Positions 24,407 through 37,087 are shown, counted from the first letter of the stretch. The stretch: DNA of 64,000 bases from Larimichthys crocea (GCF_000972845.2 NC_040021.1:11126908-11190907); one strand, 5' to 3'. The notes: generated from the letters alone by a model not told the origin. Numbers and translations: made by a program.

Positions 24407-25686
24407 GAATAAAAGCCCAACACAAATTTACAAAATTTATCAGTCAACATAAAAATCATTGAGTGCGCTCTACGCGCATGTTCATTGTTAAAAATGTATC
24501 CATGACAGATGCCTCAATTAAACCCTGCCAAAAAAAACAATCCAAATATTTGCAGCCACCCACATTCACATGTAACCCAAGCCTCGTTAAGTATTTCTAA
24601 AAAGGAAAAGAAGCACGCTGGATGGATCTGCGAGTACTGTAATTGGGGAAGTCGTGTTTTGAAAATTACAAAAGGAGAGTCAAATGTACCAGTGTGTACA
24701 GAGGAAAAAGTCGTATGACGGAAAGGAAATGTCAGAAAAGGTTTGGATAGCCTACTTTACATTTTCCTGTGAATACTTCCATCCACTGCACATCCATAGA
24801 AACTTGCACAAGTATATATGAATCGCATCACAGAAGTCAGGTGGTTAAATTACTCATAGCCATGTACATACAGTATAATGTTGCAACAAGGTTTTTTTTG
24901 GTTTCTGGCTACGTCTGATTGGTGACAAACCAAAGTTCAGGTGTTCCAAAAAACAAAACTAGAACGTGCAAGAGCTCATAGAAGTGACCTAATTTATAAC
25001 TAAGAATATTATTCTGACAACTCACAACCCACCCCAAAAATATACCTGTAGAAGCAACTAAGTAGCATTTACAATATGAAAAACAAACTAAAGACACGGT
25101 TAAATTTAGCTACCAAACATGTACGCAAATTAAGTGACATAACACAGAAGTGTAAGCGGTTGCCGGTTGTCTCGTCAAAAAAGGAACAAACAAACCACTT
25201 CTCAAATAGCCTTCACTTGATAAAAAGGGCACCAAGGATCTAGTTTGCTTGGCATGGCAAATAATGTGTACACCAACAGAAGGGCAAAAAGACATTCGCT
25301 CATGGCACATCCATCCAAACCGAGCTCGAAATCAAACATCACTGTTCAACTGATTGAAGGAACAAGTTCTTATTAAGTAAACTGCAACATTCAAAAACAG
25401 TGCAGACAGAAACGTGAAGTACCATGGAGATGGACGTACATAACGTCATACGCCTCCCATGTCTCACAGTGCATTTCTCCCTACAGCGCTTTTCATGTTT
25501 CAAAACACTAAATAAGCAGGTGAATCTTTTTTTTTTTTTTTCCAGAGGACGACCTTGGTACTCTCTTTCTCTTACAGCTGTGAAAACTAGAATTTGAACC
25601 CCTCAACCCCACTTGCTGTTGTTTGCTGAAGCTAGTCCAAAGAGGGTGGATGTTGGGATGTGTTGATGGCTGACTTTGCAGCCGCT

Positions 25687-28600
25687 CTACTCGATCAGCT
25701 TCTTTGCCTTGAAGAAGCGCCGCAGGTAGAAGACCTGCCATGTAGCCAGCCCAATGAGACAGCACATGGAGAATATGCTGAAGTACAGCACGCGTGTGTT
25801 GGTGGACTCTGGAGAGGGAAAAAAAAGTATTTAGTGGCGTTTTGTTCATACCATCAACGAGAAACTTTTATTTTAACTTTTCACTGAGAGAGTTGGCAAC
25901 TGTGAACCACCTATGCTCATTTTTTATCGTGCTCTGGCACCAAATGACTGATTGCGTTGTTGTTGTTCTCACCATTGGTGTCCCTCATCTCCTCCTCCCT
26001 CTTCTTCATGTAAGCAAAGTCGTTGACGATGGACTCCGACAGGTCCTCCAGTCGCCTCAGCTCGACCTCGAGGGGCTTCAGCTTCTCCACCTTGGCAATC
26101 TGGAGGGACAAAAAAGAAGCTACTATGAAAAAAACAAAATAACACAGAAAAGTGCTGCTTGAGATGCATGATTGTTATATACTTTGTCCAGCAGGTGTCA
26201 CCCTCGGGCTGCAGTACAGAGCGTTTAAACAAATGGTGTTAAGGCGACTCAGCGTGTTGAGTTAGGCTTACGAGAAAGCTGCCATGTGAACTCTTGGTGT
26301 GAACTGAACAGCTGCACTGCCTGAGGAGGGTGTGTCCTGATCTTTCAAACTCTGGTGTGGTTGGTTTGTTGTGAAAGCAAAACGGACCAACCACAGGATT
26401 ATGTGATTTGAATGTGTGACGTGTACAAATGTAAAACTGCCTTAGTGAATGCCTGATTATTATGACAACCACTTTCCCCTCGTGTTGTGGTGGAGGATAC
26501 TTCCTTTCTTTTAGTATATGTAACAGGCTATTTGTTGTCTTACGATGAACTATAGCTGCAGTCTCAACAATGCAGGTGCTCTTAGCTGGTCTGTGCAGGG
26601 TCGATTATTAAAGTCTAGATGGACAAAAACTGAGCAACCGTATCCTTAAATCGTGCAGCAAGCCACAGACTTGAACGTTTGCCCGACATACAAGTGCCAT
26701 CCAAACCGCAAAGAACAAAGAAACACTGCCCAGTGCAGCTTGAATCTGCCATGTACACATAGCGAAACATTGTGCAACACACAGGAACTCCCCAGCGTCT
26801 TTAACAAAAGATATACCATCCACCCAACGGCATGCAAATTTGTTCTAAGTAACACCCATCTACGTAGGTGAACACATGTAATTCCAGCGGCACCCTCCTG
26901 CCCACGGACAGGCATGCCCACTTGAGCTCTCCCTGAACATCCGCCTACACACAGAGCAGAACGTCATGTTCGTGCAGCATGTGTGGGAAGAGGGGTGATT
27001 CTCAGCTCGCAGGGCTTCATCACTTCTGTACTTATTTTTAAAAGCTTCGTCTGAAAGCAGCCACAGTACAAAGTGGCATCCATCCTCAGACTGAGTGATG
27101 AAAGTGATGATGCAAAACGATGCGTCCCTAATATAGCAAAATACTGAATAAGGTGGAGTCAAAGAATCTCCTCCACTGATTGCCCCGATGCCATTACTTC
27201 TTGTTTCCTCAGCCCAACTGGATTTATTATACTGAATTTGATTAATTAACTGCTTATTACAATGTTGTCCAACAGTTTCATGGGGGGAAAAAAAGTGAAT
27301 GTGTCTTCTCTATCTCTTAAATCTCTAAACAGTTTCTGCACATGAATACAGAAAGATCAAGTCTTTGGCATCAGAAGTGTTCGAGTTTCTATTTGTAGTC
27401 CCTGTAGTATTGACCAATCATGTCTGAGCGGGCTCCGGTAACAACAGCATGCAGAGACAAAGAGGCGGGATGCATTGTAAATGCATTCTCATAACATATC
27501 AGCTATCGCCTGCCAACAGACAAAGAAGATTTAGCTTTTTTATTATCTTTCTTTTATCGTCATCGCACAATACTGGATGAGATTCTTCGAATGTGTCTCA
27601 CTTTCTTTCTTGTACTTACAAATTTAACCAAGCAGGTCAGTCTGAAACACGTGACTTTGTAGTTTGTTTGTTTTTTAAACAAGAACAGTGAATAATATAA
27701 AATATAGTGAAAGCCACATGACCCATGAAGATGTGACCCACATCCACTGACCTAATCTACAAGCTACAGACACACTTCCTTCGTCTTTTGTATCATTCAA
27801 CAAAAGTAAGCAGACAGTTCGGTCTCCCAACACTTACCTCTTCATAGTTTTTGGCCTCCACACCGTGTTTCATGACCAGATTGACCAACTGGTCAGGCAC
27901 TCTTCCAGACCCTGATAAAAAAAGGAGGGGAGACTTTAGCATCATATGTTACTAACCGACTTATATTGCATGTAAAGGAGCCAGATGGGGGGGTTGTTAA
28001 CACACTTACCCATGGGTGACTTGCTCTCGAAGCACACCTCAAACATGTCATAGTCCTCTGTGGTGAATGCAAACTTTCCTTTCATTGCATCTTCCTTGGA
28101 GTAAAGAGTGTGAATGGAGGAATCTGTGATCTATAAAATATAAAAAGGAAACAATGAATGAATGAGTAACTGTATTGCTGAATTGCTTAATCCGCTGGTT
28201 CTCAAACTGTGGTACGAGTATCACTGATGGCCTCTCTCTAGTGGTACGTAGAGGAATCTCAGAAATATAAAAAGAGACAAAGATTCATTAAAAAATAAAA
28301 TCAAAAATCAAAATATAAAAAAAGTCAAATTTTAATATCTAAAATGTGACAGCGTGACAGTATACAATAAGATGTCCTTGTTGCACTGTACCTTGATTGT
28401 TTCCTATTTTCTAAGTCACTTTGGATAAAAGCATCAGATGAATGACTAAATATAAAGGTAATGTACGTAAAACAGAGGTAAAATGAACAATTCAAGAACT
28501 CTACAATCGTGGCTCCAAATGAGGAATATCAGGAAGAGGTTTGGATCAAGATTTTTCAACCAAATGAACTCTTCTTTTCTTGAACTGGTCCCATTCAATA

Positions 28601-30969
28601 AATAATCCTATGTGAAATAACCCTGGCTGATTAAAGTGTGCCTGTGCTGCTGTATTTTTAAACAACCATGATGCTGGATAGCTGAAGATTTTCTGGAGGT
28701 TTGAGAAACACCGGCTTAATCTATTCAGCGTTATTCAATACTCTCTCTCTGCTTCGAGCATCTCAAACGTGAGGATTTGCTGATTTTAAACTGAAGGTAA
28801 GGTGACGTTAAAACATAAAAACAGGACATTTAAATGAGCAGTGTGTAGGATTTAGCGGCATCTGGCAGTGCATCTGCTGATTGCGACCCTATTGCCTCAC
28901 TCTCTGCTTCATAGAGTGAAGAAATGGCTGAGAAATATGTGAAACATGAGAAGGGCCAGTGTTTAGTTTGTCAGATAGATGGATGGATGGATAGATACTT
29001 TATTAATCCCGAAGGAAATTCAAGCATCCAGTAGCAGCATGTGTTACGAGTTTCAATGTGTGGAACTGGAGTAACAAATGAATTTTGTTGGGGTTCACTG
29101 CTCTCAACTCTCTCCTACTGAAACCCTGGAAAACAGAATCACAGAGTCAGTGAGCGAAAGAGCAAACCGCCATCTTCTCCTCGTAAAGTCTGTCTCTTTA
29201 TTATAAATATCCAAATTCATAGCATAATACAAAATGAGATGAATCTGAATGTAATTTAATGTGCAGATGGAACATTTGCAGCAAAAATTAAACATCTGCA
29301 TAGGATTTAAATTTAGGATAGGATTATGAATTATGTCATAAAACCCAACAGTTACATGCAGCACCAAACAGACTGCATTAAAGTTAGTTTTCTTTTTTTA
29401 TTTTATTTCATTTATGCAGTAATGGTCACTACTCTTGCAATAATATTATTACTTGTATCATGGTCACATTCTTTGCAATATTTCTTACACTATGGTCACT
29501 TTACATTACAATACTCTTTATACATCATGCCACTTTTATCCTCAGTACTTGTCTGTTTGAAGGTTGATTGTTTTTCGTGTTTATTGTGTAGGTTATAGAT
29601 ATTTCTGTCTGTTTATTGTGGTTTTTTTTTTTTTTACCTTTTCTACTTTGTTCTAATTCTGTAGTGTAGCTTCACTTTCCTCTGCTGCTGTAACAAGTAC
29701 ATTTCCCTGTGGTGGGATGAATAAAGTAAATCTAATCTAAATGATAAACAGCTGTTTAATAGCAGCAAAACTCTCCATTGTTTTTTTTTATGTGGCAGCT
29801 GTTAGAACATGGAGACTGTTTCATTAATTATTATTATTATTAGGATATATATTATTTATTATGCATGAAGGCAGTCTTAAACTTAAATCAACACAGCTGT
29901 CTCTGCATTTTCACATGTCAGTGGGCAGCATCTTCCACAGAAACAGATTAGATTTAACATATAAACACAGTATCCATATGTTAAAATTAATTTAATGTGC
30001 AGATGAAACATTTGCAGCAAAAAATAAACATTTGCATAGGATATAAATATATGATAGGATTATGAATTATGTCATAAAAAACAACAGTTACATGCAGCCT
30101 CAAACAGACTGCATTAAAGTTAATGTGACACATTGACAAAGATTAATAAACAGCTGTCTAACAGCTGGCATGATGAACAGCTGTTAAACCATGGAGACTG
30201 TTTCATCTATAATTATTAGGATATGTATTATTTATTATTATTAGGACCTCATACAGAAGCCTGTGTGTGGTGTATTAAAGGCAGTCTTTAGGTACAAACC
30301 AGCTTAATTAACCAGACGTCGTTGACATGTGATATAAATGGCTAATGTGCTAATGTAGCTTGTGGCTGCCAGTAAGACTGACGTGTAACAGCAGCAGAGC
30401 CGCTGACACACACGGTGTCACTCCACACGCAGTGTAAACACACTGTAAGTGTGACACAAACACCCACAGCTGTCGATACGCTGTGTGTTTATTAAATGTT
30501 TGGAATAATTTGTGTCAAAAACGCAGAATATTAGCACTGACGTTAGTTAGCCGTGAGCTAACTAAACCAGGAAGACGAGTTTTTTTCTTTTGAGGCCTAG
30601 GTTAGCCACGATGCTAACAACAGTTGACACAGATATAAAAAGCCCCGAGCTTCAAAAAGTCAAGATCTTTTTAACTCAAGCTGTGGATTTCTTATTTAAA
30701 CACCCAGCGTGCCTCGATATAAACTGAAGCCGCTTCGGCCTCAACTCAAGCTGGCTGCATTAGCAGCAGCTAGCCGCTAGCTCTGCGCTCACCTTCAGGT
30801 TCGTTTTGGTGTTAGCCTGCTCGCCTATATCGTACTCTCCCGTGACCAGGACGTCTTTGTGGATCTCCTCCCGTAAACACTTTCTCGAGTTGACCGGTAA
30901 AAAGAAAGAAATGGAAAAGACGGATTCAAAGAGAACCGGTAACAGCAGTAGCGCAGCGAGTCGAGCCAT
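25687..30969 (-). CDS. tmed10: p24 family cargo receptor TMED10 (intact copy)
   Basis: TMED10 (p24delta1, Tmp21) is a type I membrane protein that cycles between ER and Golgi in COPII and COPI vesicles as a cargo receptor. Exons: 1 at 30793-30969, 2 at 28010-28130, 3 at 27838-27911, 4 at 25973-26099, 5 at 25687-25808, all GT-AG. Total 621 nt, 206 aa, against 219 in human; the difference is mainly in the signal peptide. The start [19 protein letters not shown] is a good signal peptide; an upstream in-frame ATG would add a non-signal-like leader. The GOLD domain has its two cysteines in SRKCLREEI and FEVCFES. A coiled coil follows ([20 protein letters not shown]), then the membrane segment [20 protein letters not shown] and the tail [11 protein letters not shown] with FF and dilysine sorting signals. 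Two noisy extra copies exist in the window. Confidence 0.95.
28966..29035 (+). repeat. GATA/GATG tract with LINE 3' tail in tmed10 intron 1
   Basis: ATGGATGGATGGATAGATAC followed by TTTATTAATCCCGAAGGAAA and TTCAAG is the usual end of Rex/CR1-type fish LINEs. Homologous positions are about 1165-1212 and 15950-16000. Confidence 0.65.
29210..30300. repeat. Ancient tandem duplication in tmed10 intron 1, unit 1 split by a LINE fragment
   Basis: About 29255-29385 and about 29995-30130 share AATGTGCAGATG, ATTTGCAGCAAAAA, ATAGGATTATGAATTATGTC and CAGACTGCATTAAAGTTA in the same order. The downstream parts AAACAGCTGT, CATGGAGACTGTTTCAT and AAGGCAGTCTT are also paired. In unit 1 the pairing is interrupted by a LINE tail (29388-29745) that unit 2 lacks. 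Confidence 0.75.
29388..29745 (+). mobile_element. LINE 3'-end fragment
   Basis: It ends in ATTTCCCTGTGGTGGGATGA followed by ATAAAGTAAATCTAATCTAA, the tail of a fish non-LTR retrotransposon, and is absent from the paired repeat unit downstream. No coding sequence is left. Noisy copies lie near 1570-1950 and 16350-16725. Confidence 0.6.
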
Positions 30970-31221
30970 GGCTACCAACTCAAACCAACCGACCAACCAG
31001 CCCGTGCCAGCCGACCAGCTTAACACCGAGTTCCAGCTCACACAGCCGGCTTCACTCAGGCCTCCAGCGCCGCCGCTGCCCTGGAGGCCGAACTACAACT
31101 CCATCTGTGGACTTTACCTCCATGCGGCTATGCTGAGTTCAACCTGTGCGTTTGTGTTTGAGTGTGCATGGCCGGATGAACCTGTTTGGTGGGAAGTTGT
31201 CTTTGCACTGAAAGATTAGAG

Positions 31222-31671
31222 CAGTGGTTCTTAACCTTGTTGGAGGTACCGAACCCCACCAGTTTCATACGCTCATTCACTGAACCCTTCTTTAGTAAAA
31301 AATAAAATATGATTTTTTTTACTGGTGCACAAAATGAACCGTGCATTAACATCACCTTGTTCAAATAACAAAACCAACACAGTGCATGAACTCACAACAA
31401 CTTACCTCAGTGTGACTTCTGCTGTTGCCTTTGAGAGACCAGTTCAGATATGCGTGGCTTCACCTTGGCAAGTGCCAGTCTCATGTCATTTTCACAGCAA
31501 AGTCTGTTCCTTTTCTTAGTTTTTATGTCCAGCATCCTCAAAAAACGATTGCTCACAAAGATATGTTGTAACAAATGGTATAAAAAATTCCAAGGCGGAG
31601 GCTCCACCGAACCCTTGAGACCGACTCACCGAACCCCTAGGGTTCAATCGAACCCAGGTTAAGAACCACTG
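31222..31671 (-). mobile_element. Non-autonomous hAT transposon with transposase C-terminal remnant
   Basis: The element begins CAGTGGTTCTTAACC and ends GGTTAAGAACCACTG, an inverted pair. It is flanked by perfect 8-bp target duplications GATTAGAG at 31214-31221 and 31672-31679, diagnostic of hAT. The minus strand holds a fragment ending LALAKVKPRISELVSQRQQQ, which resembles the C-terminal end of hAT/ZBED-type transposases; the rest of the gene is missing. It lies about 250 bp upstream of the tmed10 start codon, inside or next to the promoter. Confidence 0.88.
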
Positions 31672-32117
31672 GATTAGAGACACACTTTGTTTAAAAAAAA
31701 ATCAGGAGTTTACTGAGGTTCAGATGTTTTGATCATACAATGTGTGTTTCCTGTTTTTTTGCATGTCTTGTGTGTTTTGCTGTGGGTGGCAGGGAGAGAT
31801 AGCAGTAGTTCAAGGACAGGAGAGACAAGGACATATGAGAAACAGGCCTGCGAAGTGTCATTTTGATACATAATGTTCATTATTGAGCAGACTCATCAGT
31901 GAGGGAGGCCATTTAAAAAATGTATAAGAACCAACTGATAAGGCTCTTCAGGGAGCCTTTTCTCTGTAACCTCTCTTGTGTGTTGCACTGTTAAAGCTCC
32001 TTCTTGTATAAGAAATTCAACTTAAACTTTGATACTCTAAATCCAGTCCTCCTTATTTAAGGGTTCTTCCTTAAAAAATCTCGTAACACACTTTATAGTC
32101 ACAGTGAGGGGGTTTAA

Positions 32118-32700
32118 CCCTAGAACACTAACGTCGGGTGATTTTCACCCACACAATTCTTGTGTGATTTTCATTGTGTTGCTGCTGTCTGAGTTGCATG
32201 GGTCCTTGGGTAGCTTTATTAATGGTATGTTTGTTTCCCTCCTCCCATCTATGTTTTTTTCAAGAGGTATGCATTTGGGTGATTTTCACCCCACGTTAGT
32301 GATAGGGAGTGCCATTTTTTGTCTATCTACAATCTGATGCAGAAAGTCTGTGCCTTCACCAGACAAGGATCACATGTCCCAGGAATGGGTGGATTGGTGG
32401 ACTAAAGAACAAGTTCCCAGCTCCATTATTTTTTTTGTCAGGAAATTTCTCGTTAAGGATTACCTGATTTTTTTCAATAATTTTGCTGCCTTTTTAAAGG
32501 GTCCCCTATGGTACCCTTTTTATTTTATTTCATGTGATATTGTATATTGGGAATTTAAAGAAGAGTACTACAATTTGGCATACAGTGTTGTGCTTTTACA
32601 TAAATTGATGAAAACTGTATTTTTTCCAGGCTATTATATCAGGTAAAATATACCCGACGTTAGTGATGGTGTTACTAATTTTAACGTTAGTGTTCTAGGG
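32118..32700. mobile_element. piggyBac-type non-autonomous element (MITE)
   Basis: The 583-bp element is bounded by TTAA target duplications at 32114-32117 and 32701-32704. Its ends are perfect 17-bp inverted repeats CCCTAGAACACTAACGT, and CCCTAG ends with a TTAA target are typical of piggyBac. Subterminal ACGTCGGG (32131-32138) is inverted at 32653-32660. The palindromic GGGTGATTTTCACCC occurs at 32136-32150 and again at 32277-32291. A 98-codon ORF (32350-32646, plus) shows no transposase motif I recognise and may be chance or a decayed remnant. Confidence 0.92.
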
Positions 32701-33847
32701 TTAAGCCTGGATATACAGCTTTCAACCACGTCTCACTGCCTTCATCAACAAATAGAGCGGGCTTGGGTGTCACAAGATGTCTCTTAAAAATAAGTGGTCC
32801 TACAAATCAGAGATCAGTTATGAGGACCCTCCTACACAGAGAGTCAGATAGCTGAAGGAAGGTGCAGCAGGTCTAGGATGATGGGAATCCCACCAGGACA
32901 AACACTGCTAACTCAAGAGGGACCACCAGAAGCATCCAAGTGGGACTTCATAACATGCCTGTTAAATATCTGTAAAGACCCAGAGGAAAACTGAAGTGGA
33001 GCACACCACACATGCAACATCTGTGGGAGAACGCTACATCAGTGCAATGGCAAGATCCCTTGGACAAGGGAGTGAGCACTGACAGGTAAAAGGCTCCAAA
33101 TTAACGGAGCTAATGGATGACCAGAGCAAGATCAAGGAGGATGTTTACATCCAACACCAGAGAGGGGTTATGATCCATCCCCATCCTCACATGTACATAC
33201 AGTAATAATAATAATGATACCTTTATTTTTGTAGCACCTTTAAAAAAAAGAGTTAACAAAGTGCTTTGACAGACACTAACAAACAGGATACTTACAAGCA
33301 AAACCAAACAAAGCAGGATGAAAATAAGAGTTGTACATATGATGATTTTCTGAAGAATACAGTAAGAGGCGGTTGAAAACTCTAAAAGCTAAATGGACCT
33401 TTGAGTTTAGTTTTGAGTTTGCAGCTTGTTGTGGGTTACAGGTGTTTGCACTATTTCATACAAGACTCATTTGAGACAAGCAGAATTTCTGTTTTTGAGA
33501 ATCTCTTAGTGCAGTATATTTACAACATGGGGCCACCTAGTGGGTCAAAAAGGCCTTATTCCTGAGATTAATAATGATAGTGGCAGGTTCAAAGTAGTTA
33601 AAAACCACGGGAAAAAGATGAGGGCTTTTATTTATTTTACAGAATAAAAAAAGAAATCTGAAGTTTGTGGCATTAAATCTAGACAAATACTGACACCAGT
33701 CAGGGATAGAAGGGCGAGCTGTTTTTGTTTGTTTGTTGCTCTGGTATGGCGCTCAACATAAGATGGAAGAAGTCCAAGTTGGTCTCTGAAATGAGAATAT
33801 ATGTGTGGCTCCTAATTATCTTGTCCATGCTTTAGCTGAATGAGCAG

Positions 33848-33889
<42 letters not shown>
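33848..33889 (+). repeat. (GATT)n microsatellite
   Basis: About ten uninterrupted GATT units. Confidence 0.95.
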
Positions 33890-36750
33890 CAGTTCATCTA
33901 TTTTCCTCTTCTTCTCTCTGCTAGTCTTCTGTTCACAATTAGCTCCTTGATTTCTATTCAAAATTATCTTTAATATATCACCATAACTGCATAATAATCA
34001 ACCCAGGCGTAAATATGTGTTCCAGAACAGACATATCATGCTCAGTGTTTTGCAGGGGTAGTTTAAAAAATCCCAAATGCTATTATTTTTCTGTCAGCAG
34101 CTCAGGGATTACCCAATTACAAATGATAGAGCTGTCCAGTTTCCAGGGAAACATCCTTGTTACTGAGCCCACGAGACGAGACGAGGACACGCTGCTGTGT
34201 GGGGAGTCTGGCACTAAGTGAACAGTAATTATTGGATATAGAAATCCCTCCAGTATTGTAGCTTAGTGCGTCAAATAACCTCTAAGAATAGCATGTCACA
34301 CACACTCCTCTGTGCTACAGAGCTTTTTGGGTCCAGAAATGAAATCGACAATATTTTATAATCATATACGTGTGACTAATCTATATTTTTGTACATGTTT
34401 TAATTAAATGTGAACATCACGCCTGCTCATTAAATCTGACTTTGTTAATATTTTAAACTTAGATTCAATGTGGATCAAACATTTCTCAGACTTAGGTGCA
34501 GCCTAGGTTACTTGGAAAACCATTCCAATAATCTTACAATTGATTGACTAACCTTTTTATCACATCTGGGCACTGGTCCAGCATTGTACTGTATTATGAA
34601 AGTTCTACTAAATTACTTCCATAAATGAACATGCATGCTGACGCAGGTGTCTACACACCCTTAAGTAAGCACTGTTTTCTGATTTGTGCTTGTTATCACC
34701 TCTGGAAAACACAAAGCAGGCTCAGATAAGTCAGTAAAATCCAGACTGAGTTTAAACATACAGTAAATGTGATTTGTCATACACTCCCACATGTCTGTGG
34801 GTCATAATATTATGGAGGTTCTGAACTGTGTCAAAAAGGACTCACCCTGATGATGATGATGTAAAACAAATATGATATGAACGGATGCCATTTTGCTTCA
34901 GTAAAAGAAGGATTTCTAAATGCACCACTGAGTAACTATCACTCTGTCACTTAGACTGGGGCCACAGGGGGAAAGACACTGAAGTATTTATGGTTTCATA
35001 TCCTCCCTTGACAAGAAGAAAAAGGTATCAGGGGATGGGTTTCTGTGAATATGGAGCTGAGTTCTTGTCGTCGTGGCATGGAGGCGACTGTTTCATCATC
35101 ACTGTGCTCACAATTACACCCAGGCAGGGATCTCTGTCTGTCTCCCTCCCTGCTATTCTCATACACTCATCATTTTCTCCTTTCCTCATCCTCGCATCGC
35201 TCTTACTCCCCCCCTCCTCCTCCTCTTCTCTTTCTATCAGGCGTACGCTGCCTGGTTCCTCCCCTGGGTTGCAGCACCGACGCAGGTTGGCGTCATAGTG
35301 GTCTAATTTTACTGCTGTTGATGCTGATGTTAAAAGAAGCAATAGGCACCTGCTATTTCTGCTGCTACCCCATCTCCCAGGGGCCGGCAAAGAGGTATTA
35401 ATAGACAGAGTTATTAGGCACTGCATGGTCGCACACAGAGGCTTTATTGAGGAAAAGAGGCTCTAAAGTGCAAAAGGAAAACAGATAGGTACTCAGAATT
35501 CAGCTGTTATACAACAGTGCAGTGCCAACAAAACAAGAGGCCAAGGAAGCAAGGAAGTAGCATTGGCTCTTTAAACTGCATCATATATTTCAGGTTGCAC
35601 TTCAGAGGAGGCCTGTATCCATTCAGGAAGCAGAGTAAGCAATTGCTAATATCTTTGGCCAGTGTTACACAAAAAAGGGTGTGTCCGCAGACTCAAACGT
35701 CAGTTGTACTTATTGTGCGATAGTAGTCTTCCACTTAGGCTTGTCCCTCCTTACGTGCACACACACACTCACACACGCACCACGTATTTCCTGTGTAAAG
35801 CCATTAAGCAATCCGACATCTGATGATCCTATGCGTGGCGAAATATTTACGAGCAAGTGAGGTGAAACACTGGACCAGTTGAAGGGAGTGGTGGGAAAGG
35901 TTTGATGACAAACTGATAATCAATCACCATTTCTGGCCTTCTGAATGTTCTAATAAATATAATTTCAGCTTTGAAGATGGAAAGCACAGGGTTGTTTTAG
36001 TGTATACAGAGCCAGACATGTAACTCCCAGCTTTAACTATACATAGACTGGAGTATAGAGAAGAAATGAAAATGAATGAAAGCCTAGTGAGAAATTAGGA
36101 CATAAGTGCACATTTTAAAGTCAACTGTTTCTGCTGAAACAAAACTTATCAGTCAGTTATATTTTGATCTGGCTGTGAATGGAAACAAAAACCTACACTG
36201 GATATGTTTGCCATCAATTTGTACTGCAACAACCAGTGGAAAAAAAAAGATAATGTATTATATGTAAATTTCCTTGATCACCATGTTCCAATAATGTCCT
36301 ACTTGCAATTAAAGACATTGTGATGGGATGTTGGCACATCTGTATTAATGCTGGCCCAGCTGTGCTTCCAGTAGAGGTGGATTTAGTGTATGTCCACACT
36401 GCTGCCTTCATGAATTATTTCTGTGGACTATTGTCTTATCACAACGTGATATTTTCTCGATCCAAAGAGAACAGAGCAAGTGAAAGCAACGTAGGTTGCG
36501 GTTGAAGCATTTACTTTCGGATCCTCTCTCGTCTTAAAACCTCGTCTTGTCTTGTAACGACCGCACGTGAAAACGCCTCGATTAAGGGGAAGCAACACAT
36601 CTCGTTTTTTGTTTTCTATTCCTTAGGAACACGAAACATTTTTTTTTTCAAAACAAGTAGAGATAAAAACAAAGACACAAATGCATGTGTGTGTGTTTTT
36701 TAGCGGAAAAAAAGCCCCGTCTGCTTGCTTTCTCTCAGTCGTCGAGGCAT

Positions 36751-36861
36751 TCTATATTTGGGCACGGAAGGTGCGACGTCATCGCGTCACGCTTGCGAGT
36801 GTAAAAAAATGGAAAGAACGCACTGACGTAAAAGCCCTGACATATAGTTAACCTTGGCAAC
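36751..36861. promoter_or_regulatory. Candidate enhancer downstream of fosab (CArG-like, CREs, RFX-like)
   Basis: Within 110 bp there are CTATATTTGG (CArG-like), GCGACGTCATCGCGTCACGC (two CRE-type sites), CTGACGTAAAA and GTTAACCTTGGCAAC (RFX X-box-like). It lies about 740-850 bp beyond the fosab stop. Mammalian Fos has activity-dependent enhancers on both sides; homology to any of them is inference. Confidence 0.45.
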
Positions 36862-37087
36862 AGACGGAACAATAAATAGAGCCAGTGGAGGTGCAGGAAA
36901 AATACTGCTATCCCTTATGGAGGCTAATTTTAGACATTATTTTAATTGACTGTTGAATACAGCTGTAAACTAGTTATTATGTTTCACTCTTAGTTATATG
37001 TCTACACAGAAAAATGCGTGTGTCTGTGTGTGTGTGTATAAAACAGCAGATCAGGCAGGTGATTGAATTTAAATATCACTATTTTTT

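Larger units (their letters stand above)
21313..31984. repeat. Duplicated block, copy C (clean, probably the true locus)
   Basis: Contains intact eif2b2 exon 1, the intergenic region and the intact tmed10 gene with its 5' flank. It joins without a gap to the unique sequence leading to the fos genes. Reading frames are undamaged, unlike copies A and B. Confidence 0.85.
32705..37060. other. Intergenic region between tmed10 and fosab
   Basis: No gene supported. It contains a short LINE- or SINE-like fragment at about 33195-33265 (CTTTATTTTTGTAGCACCTT, AAAGTGCTTTGACAGA), an ATTG microsatellite, and near 36750-36865 a cluster of CRE and RFX-like sites listed separately. The pyrimidine-rich ORFs around 35.0-35.4 kb overlap on both strands and are not convincing. 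Confidence 0.55.

Noticed and set aside
1..31984. Functional triplication of tmed10
   Set aside because: Two copies are frameshifted in nearly every exon by homopolymer-type indels that are as dense in introns, and they end at matching N gaps.
32350..32646. 98-codon ORF as a real gene
   Set aside because: Inside a piggyBac MITE, no recognised motif and no splice context; kept only as a note on the element.
35028..35426. Overlapping ORFs of 77-132 codons on both strands
   Set aside because: Pyrimidine-rich sequence gives open frames in several registers; no domain recognised.
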